In this document: positions 7,952 to 15,696 of the stretch, one piece after another | Layout: each line of letters starts with the position of its first letter | Numbering within the stretch: position 1 is the stretch's first letter | Source: Nocardiopsis listeri | GTDB taxonomy: Bacteria; Actinomycetota; Actinomycetes; Streptosporangiales; Streptosporangiaceae | Assembly (NCBI RefSeq): GCF_020741345.1 | Contig: NZ_DYZD01000336.1 | Location: forward strand, 1 to 32,950 | DNA length: 32,950 bases | Reading direction: 5' to 3' | The notes under the pieces: model-generated | The model's input: only the letters and a program-made list of their open reading frames with translations | What the model was told of the DNA's origin: nothing | Database searches by the model: none | Position numbers and translations under genes: made by a program

Positions 7952-8905
7952 GTGACCACGGCCCCCGAGACCGAGAACCGACCCGGGCGGAGTGACGTCG
8001 TGGGACTGCCCCTGGCCCTGCTGCGGGCCTGCCGCCCGCGACAGTGGCTCAAGAACCTGTTGGTCTTCGCCGCCCCGGCCACCGCCGGCGCGCTCACCGA
8101 CCCCCGCTCCCTGCTGTTGTGCGTGGCGACCTTCGTCCTGTTCTGCGTGGCCGCCGGCGGTACCTACCTGCTCAACGACGTCCGTGACGTGGACGGCGAC
8201 CGTCGGCATCCGCGCAAGCGTCACCGCCCGGTCGCCTCCGGCGCGCTCCCGGTGCCCGTGGCCGTCGTCGCAGGGGCCCTGTTCGTGACCGCCGCGCCCC
8301 TGGCCTCCCTCGCGTTGGGGAGCCCCGGGCTGAGCGTCGTTCTCGGCGTGTACGTGGTCCTCACCTTGACCTACACCCGGTACCTGAAGGACATGGTCGT
8401 CGTCGACCTGGTGGCGGTGGCGGGCTGTCACGTGCTGCGCGCCATGGCCGGTGGCTACGTGGTCGGAGTACCGCTGACCTCGTGGTTCGTGATCGTGGTG
8501 TCGTTGGCCGCCCTGCTCGTGGTGGTCGGCAAACGGGAGGCGGAACTGCGGGGTCCCACCGAGGAGCCCGACGGGTCCGGAGACCAGGAGAGCGCGGACC
8601 GAGCCCACCCCACCCGGTCCGCCCTGCTCGGCTACACCACCGGCTACCTGGCCCAGATGCGCACGATCGCCTCCGGCGCCATGATCGTCACCTACTGTCT
8701 CTGGGCCCTGGAACAGGCCGCAGGGCCGCAGTCCCCGTTCCACGCGGCCAGTATCGTTCCGTTCATCATGTTCGTGCTCCGCTACAACCTGCTCGTGGAC
8801 CGGGGCGCGGGCGAGGAACCCGAGGAGATCGCGCTGCGGGACCGCCCCCTGCAGTTCGTCCTCGTCGCCCTCGTCCTCCTGGTCGGACTGGGGATCTACC
8901 TGTGA
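7952..8905 (+). CDS. ubiA: UbiA-family decaprenyl-phosphate phosphoribosyltransferase
   Basis: 317 aa UbiA-superfamily membrane prenyltransferase. It should transfer 5-phosphoribose from PRPP to polyprenyl phosphate, the entry step to decaprenyl-phosphoryl-arabinose, as M. tuberculosis Rv3806c does. Seen: the N-terminal RPRQWLKNLLVF typical of this subgroup, the first Asp motif NDVRDVDGDRRHP (~75-87), RPVASGALP, the second Asp region YLKDMVVVDLVAVAG (~143-158), and about nine helices. GTG start at 7952 has AGAGGGGG ahead. Its TGA overlaps the GTG of dprE1 (GTGA), so it is coupled to the next pathway step. The assignment rests on both motifs and operon position. Confidence 0.9.
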   Translation: MTTAPETENRPGRSDVVGLPLALLRACRPRQWLKNLLVFAAPATAGALTDPRSLLLCVATFVLFCVAAGGTYLLNDVRDVDGDRRHPRKRHRPVASGALPVPVAVVAGALFVTAAPLASLALGSPGLSVVLGVYVVLTLTYTRYLKDMVVVDLVAVAGCHVLRAMAGGYVVGVPLTSWFVIVVSLAALLVVVGKREAELRGPTEEPDGSGDQESADRAHPTRSALLGYTTGYLAQMRTIASGAMIVTYCLWALEQAAGPQSPFHAASIVPFIMFVLRYNLLVDRGAGEEPEEIALRDRPLQFVLVALVLLVGLGIYL

Positions 8906-10260
8906 GTCGACCGACCCTCCTCACCGGGTGGGGCCGCACCGCCCCCACCGCCGCCACCGTGGTGCGCCCGCGCACCGCAGAACAGGCCGCCGAGGCGCTG
9001 GCCCAGGCCGGACCGCGCGGTGCCCTTGCCCGCGGGCTGGGCCGTTCCTACGGCGACGCCGCCCAGGCCGCCGGTGGACTCGTCCTGGACTGCACCGAAC
9101 TCACCGGACCGCCCCGGCTCGATCCCGATCTCGCCGAGGTCACCGCGCCGGCCGGCACGAGCCTGCGCCGGCTCATGGCGCACCTGTTGCGGCGCGGCCG
9201 TTTCCTCCCCGTCATCCCCGGGACCGGGCACGTGACCCTGGGCGGGGCGATCGCCGCCGACGTCCACGGAAAGAACCACCACGTCGACTCCTCCATCGGC
9301 GCCCACGTGCGTTCCCTGACGCTTCTCACGGCCCGAGGCGAGGTCCTGGAGATCGGCCCCGACCACGGTGACGTCGAACTGTTCTGGGCCACCGTCGGCG
9401 GGATGGGCCTGACCGGGGTCATCACCTCCGCGCGCCTGGCGGTGATCCCGGTGGAGACCGCGCACATGCGTGTGGACACCGACCGGACCGGCGACCTCGA
9501 CTCCACGCTGGAGCTGATGGAGCGCACCGACCGGAACTACCGGTACACGGTGTGCTGGGTGGACCTGCTCGCCCGCGGGGCCGCCACCGGCCGGGGGGTG
9601 TTGACCCGGGCGCACCACGCCCGCGTCACCGACCTGCCGGCGCCGCTGCGCCGCGAACCCCTCCGGTACCGCCCGGGTGCTCCGCTGAGCGCCCCGCCGT
9701 GGGCGCCGCCGCGCCTGCTCAACCGGGCGACCGTCGGTGCGTTCAACACCGCCTACCACCACGCGGCGCCCGAGCGCAGGCGTGGTCAGGCGCAACCGCT
9801 GGGCGGGTTCTTCCACCCGTTGGACAAGGTCCGGGGTTGGAACCGCATGTACGGGCCGCACGGGTTCGTGCAGTACCAGTTCGTGGTGCCCTTCGGGGAG
9901 GAGGCCACCCTGCGACACGTCGTGGAGGGGTTGTCGAAGGCCGGCGCGCCATCGTTCCTGGCGGTCCTCAAACGCATGGGCGCGCCCACCCCGGGGCCGC
10001 TGTCGTTTCCCCGACCCGGGTGGACGCTCGCCCTGGACCTGCCCGCCGAGTTCCCCGGTCTGGCCGGGCTGCTGCGCGGCTTCGACGAACGCGTGCTCAC
10101 CGCCGGCGGACGCCTGTACCTGGCCAAGGACAGCCGGGCGGACGCCGAGACCGTGCACGCCATGTACCCCGACCTGCCCGCCTGGCGGAAGGTGCGTGAA
10201 CGGGTCGACCCCGACGGGGTCCTCGTCTCGGACCTGGCCCGCAGGCTGCGGCTCGTCTGA
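8902..10260 (+). CDS. dprE1: Decaprenylphosphoryl-ribose 2'-oxidase DprE1
   Basis: 452 aa FAD-dependent oxidase of the VAO/PCMH fold, which oxidises the 2'-OH of decaprenylphosphoryl-ribose. Seen: the FAD-binding loop GLGRSYGDAA (~45), PGTGHVTLGGAIAADVHGKNHH (~110-125), and the C-terminal RLYLAKDSR (Lys409, equivalent to M. tuberculosis Lys418) and MARRLEL-like SDLARRLRLV end. The position equivalent to M. tuberculosis Cys387, the target of covalent benzothiazinones, is Ala377 here (GWTLALDLP). Start: GTG at 8902, inside the ubiA stop. The dprE2 start is 31 bp downstream. FAD loop and C-terminal motifs make the identification strong. Confidence 0.93.
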   Translation: MSRPTLLTGWGRTAPTAATVVRPRTAEQAAEALAQAGPRGALARGLGRSYGDAAQAAGGLVLDCTELTGPPRLDPDLAEVTAPAGTSLRRLMAHLLRRGRFLPVIPGTGHVTLGGAIAADVHGKNHHVDSSIGAHVRSLTLLTARGEVLEIGPDHGDVELFWATVGGMGLTGVITSARLAVIPVETAHMRVDTDRTGDLDSTLELMERTDRNYRYTVCWVDLLARGAATGRGVLTRAHHARVTDLPAPLRREPLRYRPGAPLSAPPWAPPRLLNRATVGAFNTAYHHAAPERRRGQAQPLGGFFHPLDKVRGWNRMYGPHGFVQYQFVVPFGEEATLRHVVEGLSKAGAPSFLAVLKRMGAPTPGPLSFPRPGWTLALDLPAEFPGLAGLLRGFDERVLTAGGRLYLAKDSRADAETVHAMYPDLPAWRKVRERVDPDGVLVSDLARRLRLV

Positions 10261-10291
10261 ACCACCGATCCGGATCGGAAAAGGAGATCCC

Positions 10292-11044
10292 ATGCGCGAC
10301 TCGCTGGGAAGGGTGCGCACCGTGCTGTTGCTCGGCGGGCGCAGCGAGATCGGCCTCGCCGTGGCCGAACGGCTGGTGCGCGAGGGAGCCCGCGAGGTGG
10401 TCCTGGCAGCCCGTGGCGGGGTCGCCGAACCGCCGAGCGTCCTGAAGGCGTTGGGCGCCACCGTCCACTCCCTGGAGTTCGAAGCCGAGGAGACCGACAC
10501 CCACGCCGGCACGGTGGCCGCCGCGGTGGACCTGGTCGGTGACCTGGACGTGGTGGTGGACGCGTTCGGGGTGCTGGGGGAGCAGGCCGAGTACGACGGG
10601 GACCCGCACGCCGCCGCGCGCTCGGCGGCGGTGAACTTCACCGGACACGTGTCGGTGGGCCTGGCCGTGGCCGCCCGTCTGCGCGAACAGGGCCACGGCG
10701 CGCTCGTGGTGCTGTCGTCGGTGGCGGGGGTCCGGGTGCGCCGCGCCAACTTCGTCTACGGGTCCGCGAAGGCCGGTCTGGACGGGTTCGCGCAGGGACT
10801 GGCGGACTCGCTGCACGGCAGCGGCGCACGCGTTCTGGTGGTGCGCCCGGGATACGTGGCCACCCGCATGTCCGCGCACGTGGACCCGGCGCCGTTCCCC
10901 GCCACGCCGGGCCAGGTCGCCGAGGCCGTGGCCAAGGGGTTGCGGGGGAGGGCGACCACCGTGTGGGCGCCGCGTGTTCTGCGGCCGGTGTTCACCGGCA
11001 TGCGGCTGATGCCGCGTCCGATCTGGCGCAGACTGGGGCGCTGA
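10292..11044 (+). CDS. dprE2: Decaprenylphosphoryl-2-keto-ribose reductase DprE2
   Basis: 250 aa short-chain dehydrogenase (the family is about 254 aa) that reduces the 2-keto intermediate from DprE1 with NAD(P)H, completing epimerisation of ribose to arabinose on the polyprenyl carrier. Seen: the nucleotide-binding LLLGGRSEIGLAVAERL (~12-28), SSVAGVRVRRANF with the catalytic Ser, and Tyr156-x3-Lys160 (FVYGSAKAGLDGF). ATG at 10292 has AAAGGAG 5-11 nt upstream. It is the last gene of the ubiA-dprE1-dprE2 operon and converges on the exporter gene with just 3 bp between stops. I see no hairpin in that gap. Confidence 0.93.
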   Translation: MRDSLGRVRTVLLLGGRSEIGLAVAERLVREGAREVVLAARGGVAEPPSVLKALGATVHSLEFEAEETDTHAGTVAAAVDLVGDLDVVVDAFGVLGEQAEYDGDPHAAARSAAVNFTGHVSVGLAVAARLREQGHGALVVLSSVAGVRVRRANFVYGSAKAGLDGFAQGLADSLHGSGARVLVVRPGYVATRMSAHVDPAPFPATPGQVAEAVAKGLRGRATTVWAPRVLRPVFTGMRLMPRPIWRRLGR

Positions 11045-11047
11045 CGT

Positions 11048-12478
11048 TCAGGGGCGGGCCTTGGGGAGGAACATCGCGGGGATCAGCGCCAGCGCCGTCA
11101 GGCCGGTCATCCACCAGAAGGTGGACCGGAACGCCGAGGCCGGGACGGTTCCACCGGCGAGCAGCGACGACAGCAACAGGGCGAGCGCTGCGGTGCCCAC
11201 CGCGGCGCCCAGCCTCTGGGTCACGTTCAGGGCGCTGCTGGCGCGGGGCACCTGGTCGGAGGGAAGCCTGCGGTAGGCGGTGGCCAACATCGGGACCATC
11301 GCGGTGCCCAGGCCCAGACCGCGTACGAACATCGCCGACGCGAGCAGTGTCTGCGAGGTGTCCGGCCCCGCCAAGGCGAACGGCGCGGTCGCCACGGCGC
11401 CCACCAGCAACCCGCCCACGACCAGGTAGCGGGGGCCGCTGCGGTCGGCGATCGGGCCGACGAACAGGTTGACCAGCGCCACCCCTGCCGCCATCGGGGC
11501 CATCAACAGCCCCGCCGTCAACGCCGAGGTCCCCTGCACCTGTTGGAAGAACAGCGGCAGCAGGAACATGCCGGCCCAGATGCACAGCCCGAACACGAAC
11601 ATGAGCATCGCGCCCAGCCGGAACAGCACGTCACCGAAGAGCCGCAGGTCGATCACGGGGGCGGGGCCGCCGGAGCGACGACGCAGGGAGTGCACCGCGA
11701 AACCCGCGATGAGGAGCAGCCCCACGCCGACGAACACCGGCGCGAACCGCACGTCGCCCAGCACCGACAACCCGTAGAGCATGGTCGCGATCCCGGGGGA
11801 GAGCAGAGCCAGCCCCAGCACGTCCAGCCGCTCGCTCGCCCTCGGGTCACCGCGCTCCACACCGCGCACGCCCAGGATCATGGCGAGCACCACCAGGGGG
11901 ATCGAGACCAGGAAGATCCACCGCCACCCCAGCGAGTCCAGGACCAGACCGCCCAGGACCGGACCCATGGCGGGCGCGATCTGGATCGGCACGCTCAACA
12001 GCCCGATGGCCCGACCCAGGCGCTGCGGTCCGGCGGCCTGCACCAGCACCGTCATGACCAGGGGCAGGACCATACCGCTGCCCAACCCGGTGATCACTCG
12101 GAACGCGATGAGGCTTTCGATCGACCAGGCCGTCGCGCACAGCAACGACCCCAGACCGAACAGGCCCAACGCCATCATCCAGGTGGCGCGTTGCCCGAAC
12201 CGGTCCACGGCCCAGCCGGTCACCGGGATCACGGAGGCGGTGGAGAGCAGGTAGGCGCTGGCCACCCACTGGGCGGTGGACACGGGGGCGTCCAGGGCGT
12301 GGGACAGGTGGTCGACCGCCACGTTGACGATGGTGGTGTCGAGCAGCGCCGCCATCGCCCCGACGAGGAGGACCCCGGCGAGCTTCCACAGCGCGGGGTC
12401 GAGTCGGGTGGGGGCGGGGACGGGCGCGGGAGCCAGGGAGGGATCGGACGTGGTGCGGGAGGTATCGTGCTCGGCCAT
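11048..12478 (-). CDS. MFS drug exporter, DHA2 (EmrB/QacA) type
   Basis: 476 aa proton-driven exporter of the 14-helix DHA2 group. Seen: LDTTIVNVAVDHL in helix 1 (motif D1), GWAVDRFGQRATW (motif A, loop 2-3), GLGSGMVLPLVMTVLVQA, and GPVLGGLVLDSLGWRWIFLVSIP (motif C followed by the family's GWRWIF). Its start ATG at 12478 is one codon downstream of an in-frame GTG and directly abuts a 33-bp inverted repeat, leaving no Shine-Dalgarno in the usual place; a leaderless mRNA is possible. It diverges from a TetR gene, the classical arrangement for inducible drug efflux. Substrate unknown. Confidence 0.9.
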   Translation of the reverse strand: MAEHDTSRTTSDPSLAPAPVPAPTRLDPALWKLAGVLLVGAMAALLDTTIVNVAVDHLSHALDAPVSTAQWVASAYLLSTASVIPVTGWAVDRFGQRATWMMALGLFGLGSLLCATAWSIESLIAFRVITGLGSGMVLPLVMTVLVQAAGPQRLGRAIGLLSVPIQIAPAMGPVLGGLVLDSLGWRWIFLVSIPLVVLAMILGVRGVERGDPRASERLDVLGLALLSPGIATMLYGLSVLGDVRFAPVFVGVGLLLIAGFAVHSLRRRSGGPAPVIDLRLFGDVLFRLGAMLMFVFGLCIWAGMFLLPLFFQQVQGTSALTAGLLMAPMAAGVALVNLFVGPIADRSGPRYLVVGGLLVGAVATAPFALAGPDTSQTLLASAMFVRGLGLGTAMVPMLATAYRRLPSDQVPRASSALNVTQRLGAAVGTAALALLLSSLLAGGTVPASAFRSTFWWMTGLTALALIPAMFLPKARP

Positions 12479-12511
12479 CACAAGGAAACTACACGGTGCA
12501 GTTTCCTTGTG
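12479..12511. promoter_or_regulatory. 33-bp inverted repeat, likely TetR operator
   Basis: Arms CACAAGGAAACT (12479-12490) and AGTTTCCTTGTG (12500-12511) are exact complements, and the centre continues with CAC-G-GTG, so 15 of 16 base pairs match. It fills the region between the divergent exporter (start 12478) and TetR (start 12590) genes. The TetR next door is the obvious ligand-responsive repressor for both genes. Confidence 0.8.
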
Positions 12512-12589
12512 GAACGGTCGGGGCTCTCCGAAGGTGCGCCAGACTGGTGTGAGGTAGACGGATCGGTGCGGCCACGGCGGAGGTGGGCG

Positions 12590-13249
12590 ATGACGGACCC
12601 CTGCGGTGAGGCGCGCGCACGCCGTTCGGAGGTCAAACGCGAGGCGATCGTGGAAGCGGCGCTGCGCGTGTTCCTCCATGAGGGTTACACCCGTGCCTCG
12701 GTGGACGCCATCGCCGCCGACGCCGGGGTCTCCAAACGCACCATCTACAACCACTTCTCCGACAAACGGGAACTGTTCGTCACGATCGTGGAGCGCAGCA
12801 GCGCCGACTTGGCCGCCGACCACGCTCGCATCGCCGAACGCCACCTCGCCGACGCCGAGGACGCCCGGACCGCGCTGATCGCCTTCGGGGACGAGTGGCT
12901 CTCCCCGAACGGACGCAGGCCCGACCACGGTGCCCTGATCCGGCTGCTCATCGCCGAGGCCGCGCACTTCCCGGACGCCGCCAGGGTGTGGACGGCCCGC
13001 GGCCCCGGCCTGTCGTTGCGGACCCTGGCCGAACACCTGAGGGGCATGGCCGACCGCGGCCTGTTGACTCTCGAACCCGGTGAGGAGGACGAGGCGGCCG
13101 GTCACTACATGGCCCTGGTGCGCAGTCCCGTCAACAACCGGGCGTTCTTCGGGGCGCTGCCGCTGCCGGAGGAAGAGGTGCGTGCGGTGGTCCGATCGGG
13201 AGTGGACGCGTTCCTTCGCATCCACGCGGCGGCGGTCCCGCACCGCTGA
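12590..13249 (+). CDS. TetR-family regulator of the adjacent exporter
   Basis: 219 aa. N-terminal TetR DNA-binding domain: REAIVEAALRVFLHEGYTRASVDAIAADAGVSKRTIYNHFSDKRELF (helix-turn-helix ~38-60), then a helical ligand-binding half with WLSPNGRRPDHGALIRLLIAEA, similar to the C-terminal domain of AcrR/RutR-type repressors (TetR_C_14-like). ATG at 12590 has GGAGGT 5 nt upstream; a longer reading from further upstream would run through the operator. Inferred to repress the DHA2 exporter and itself through the 33-bp repeat. Confidence 0.9.
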   Translation: MTDPCGEARARRSEVKREAIVEAALRVFLHEGYTRASVDAIAADAGVSKRTIYNHFSDKRELFVTIVERSSADLAADHARIAERHLADAEDARTALIAFGDEWLSPNGRRPDHGALIRLLIAEAAHFPDAARVWTARGPGLSLRTLAEHLRGMADRGLLTLEPGEEDEAAGHYMALVRSPVNNRAFFGALPLPEEEVRAVVRSGVDAFLRIHAAAVPHR

Positions 13250-13268
13250 GGCGCGGGACCGCCGGAGG

Positions 13269-13291
13269 ACCGGGGTCGCTCGGACCCCGGT
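13269..13291. terminator. Bidirectional terminator hairpin
   Basis: ACCGGGGTC (13269-13277) and GACCCCGGT (13283-13291) pair around a 5-nt loop, between the convergent TetR and GPH-transporter genes. No clear T-run follows on the plus strand beyond TGTT. Confidence 0.5.
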
Positions 13292-13297
13292 GTTCGT

Positions 13298-14680
13298 TCA
13301 GGCCCCGGCGTTCGCCGACGCCTCGTCCCGGGTGAGTCGGTAGAACATCAACGGCACCAGACAGGTCAGCATCACCACGGCCGGCAGCAGCGTGCTGCCC
13401 AGCAACATGCCCCGAAGCGCGTCCTCGCTCTGTTCGACGACCTGACCGGCGCCGGACTCCACGTAGCCGCTCACCGCGAGGCACATCGACAGCAACCCGG
13501 TGCCCACGGCCTGGGCCATGGCCTCGCCCGAGGTCCACACCCCGGACAGCACCCCGCCCTGGCGGCGCCCGGAGGTGTCGCCGGTGGCCAGGCAGTCGGC
13601 CAGCATGGACCACGGCAGCAGGTTGGTCCCGGACAGGCCCACGCCCACCAGCACCGACGCGAACACCGCTCCGGGCACGCCCCACACCGGTATGAGCAGC
13701 AGCCCCAGGCCGCCCAGCGCGAACACGATCGCCGCGTATCCGGCGGCCGCGCGTTTGTCCACGCGTACCGACAGCCGCTTCCACAACGGGGCCGACACCA
13801 TGAGCGGCAGCAGCACGCACACCATGAGGATGCTGGTGTAGGCGGGCTCGCCCATGACGTTGGCGGTCACGTAGGGCACACCCGCGACCATGGTCCCGCT
13901 CGCCACCGCCATGAGCAGGTTGGCCGGGAACAGCACTCGAAAGTGGCGGTGGGAGAAGGCCGCGCGCAGCTGTCGCGGAAGGTTCTCGGTGCGTGCGGGG
14001 TGGTTCGGTCGCGGCGCCCGCCGGGTGCCCACCACCGTGCCGAGCATGGACACGAGGATGACCACGCCCATGGCCAGGCCCATCAGGCGGTAACCCGCCA
14101 CCGGATCCTCGGGGACCGACTGCAGCACCGGGGCGAACGCCCCGCCGAGCATCAGTGCCAGCCCCACGAAGGCGGTGCGCCACGTGTTGAACGTGGACCG
14201 CTCGTGGTAGTCGGTGGTGATCTCACCGGGCATCGCCGCGTGCGGCACCTGGAACATCGAGGACGCCAGGGCGGCGAGGACGAACAGCAAGGCCACGTAG
14301 CCGGCCGCCGCCGAGCCCTGCAGCGGCGGGCCGAAGAAGATCGCCGCGAACAGTACCGGCAGTGTGACCGCGCCCGCCATCATCCATGGGCGACGCGGCC
14401 CCCAGGACGAGCGGGTCCGATCCGACCAGATCCCGATGTAGGGGCCGACCAGAAGGTCGATCACCTTGGGCAGGAAGATCACCATCCCGGCGAGGGCCGG
14501 GCTCACCGCCAGGGTGTCGGTCAGGTAGATGAGCAGCAACAACCCGGGGACCGTGTTGAAGACTCCCGTGGCCACCGCGCCGCTGCCGTACCAGGCGTGC
14601 ACCGAGCGGGCCAGTGGCGCGGACCGGGCCGGAGCGGGCCCGGGCTCGGGCACGGTGGTCGGGTCGATGCCGGCGCTCAC
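13298..14680 (-). CDS. MFS transporter, GPH (MelB-like) cation symporter family
   Basis: 460 aa, 12 helices. The GPH signature is clear: KVIDLLVGPYIGIWSDRTRSSWGPRRPWM (~70-100), with the paired Asp and Trp-Gly-x-Arg-Arg-Pro of melibiose-type symporters, plus a second related motif near the middle. Members move sugars, glucuronides or other solutes with Na+ or H+. The GTG start at 14680 overlaps the TGA of the upstream MpaB-type gene (GTGA), so the three genes appear to form one operon. The substrate may relate to what those oxygenases make or use, which is inference. Confidence 0.85.
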   Translation of the reverse strand: MSAGIDPTTVPEPGPAPARSAPLARSVHAWYGSGAVATGVFNTVPGLLLLIYLTDTLAVSPALAGMVIFLPKVIDLLVGPYIGIWSDRTRSSWGPRRPWMMAGAVTLPVLFAAIFFGPPLQGSAAAGYVALLFVLAALASSMFQVPHAAMPGEITTDYHERSTFNTWRTAFVGLALMLGGAFAPVLQSVPEDPVAGYRLMGLAMGVVILVSMLGTVVGTRRAPRPNHPARTENLPRQLRAAFSHRHFRVLFPANLLMAVASGTMVAGVPYVTANVMGEPAYTSILMVCVLLPLMVSAPLWKRLSVRVDKRAAAGYAAIVFALGGLGLLLIPVWGVPGAVFASVLVGVGLSGTNLLPWSMLADCLATGDTSGRRQGGVLSGVWTSGEAMAQAVGTGLLSMCLAVSGYVESGAGQVVEQSEDALRGMLLGSTLLPAVVMLTCLVPLMFYRLTRDEASANAGA

Positions 14681-15648
14681 CCTCGCCCGTCGACGTCGGC
14701 GCCTTCGGTGGTGGCCTCCACCTTGGGCCGGTCCCCCTTGGGCCCGTACAGTTCCTCGTGTCCCACCGGGTCCACGTTGTGCATCACCGGGCAGGTCGCG
14801 GGGAAGGTGCCCATCTCGTCGACGTCGTAGCCGTCCGGGTAGCTACGGATGTTCGGGTTCATGTCCGCCCACAGCGGTTCCTCGCGCGGCTTCATCCGAC
14901 GCACGACCTTCGCGCGCAGCTTCAGCGCGATGTCGGCGGACCTGCGCCAGGCCCTGCTCGGCGCCGGCTCGTAGCGGAAGGTCCGGATGAGCGACTCGTC
15001 CAGGATCGCCATGGAGAACTTGCGGGCCAGGCCGGACACGCGCGGCGGGTAGAACGTCACCATCAGGTCGAGGGTGGCGTCGGAGACCGCGCGGCCGCCC
15101 TCGGTGTAGGCGAAGTGCTCTTCCTCGTAGCCGTCGAGCAGCTCGCGGAACTCCTCGTAGGTCTCCGGGATGTCCTTGATCCCCATGTACCTGCCGAGCC
15201 TGCGGTAGTAGTTCGTGATCCCCGCGATCTCGTGGTCGGTGAGGCGGCGCCAGCCGTAGCCGTAGTCGTTGCGCCAGCGGACCGGCATGACGACGAAGGT
15301 ACTGAGCACGTACCGGTAGTCGTCGTTGTCGATGTCGTAGGAGCGGTGCATCTGGTTCATCCGACGCAGGGCGTCACGGCCCTTACCCGGCTCGAACCCG
15401 TGCCGCATCATGTTGCCCAGGATGAGCGCCGTGTCGTCGTAGCGTTTCTGGGTCCTGCCGGTGAACTCATCGGTCCGACCGAGGAGCTCACCGATGCTGG
15501 GCACCGCGTAGGTCCGGTACAGGGCGATGCCCAGTGCCCGGCCCATGTCCCACGGGAATTCGTGGGAGGTCAGGATCTGGATGATCCGTACGCAGTCGTC
15601 CTCCGCGTCGAGGCGGTGGATCTCGTCGCGCCAGTCGAAACGCTTCAT
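14677..15648 (-). CDS. MpaB-family haem oxygenase (DUF2236), copy 1
   Basis: 323 aa protein of the oxygenase MpaB / rubber oxygenase (Lcp) catalytic-domain family, haem-b enzymes acting on hydrophobic substrates. Seen: RRMNQMHRSYDI (~96-106, His101 a likely haem ligand), STFVVMPVRWRNDYGYGWRRLTDHE (~116-140), TYEEFREL, and HFAYTEGGRAVSDATLDLM. No signal peptide, so probably cytoplasmic or membrane-associated. ATG at 15648 has GGGACC and further GA-rich sequence ahead. It lies 48 bp after the paralogue at 15697 and overlaps the transporter gene by 4 nt. Roughly 70% identical by eye to that paralogue, with stretches of exact DNA identity. Substrate unknown. Confidence 0.85.
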   Translation of the reverse strand: MKRFDWRDEIHRLDAEDDCVRIIQILTSHEFPWDMGRALGIALYRTYAVPSIGELLGRTDEFTGRTQKRYDDTALILGNMMRHGFEPGKGRDALRRMNQMHRSYDIDNDDYRYVLSTFVVMPVRWRNDYGYGWRRLTDHEIAGITNYYRRLGRYMGIKDIPETYEEFRELLDGYEEEHFAYTEGGRAVSDATLDLMVTFYPPRVSGLARKFSMAILDESLIRTFRYEPAPSRAWRRSADIALKLRAKVVRRMKPREEPLWADMNPNIRSYPDGYDVDEMGTFPATCPVMHNVDPVGHEELYGPKGDRPKVEATTEGADVDGRG

Positions 15649-15696
15649 ACGGGGTCCTTCGGGGGAGAGGGGACGGTGTCGTGGGGGTGGGGGCCT

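Noticed and set aside
11543..12589. Long N-terminal extension of the TetR frame
   Set aside because: It would cross the exporter gene antisense and the 33-bp operator. The ATG at 12590 has a good ribosome site and gives a normal TetR length.
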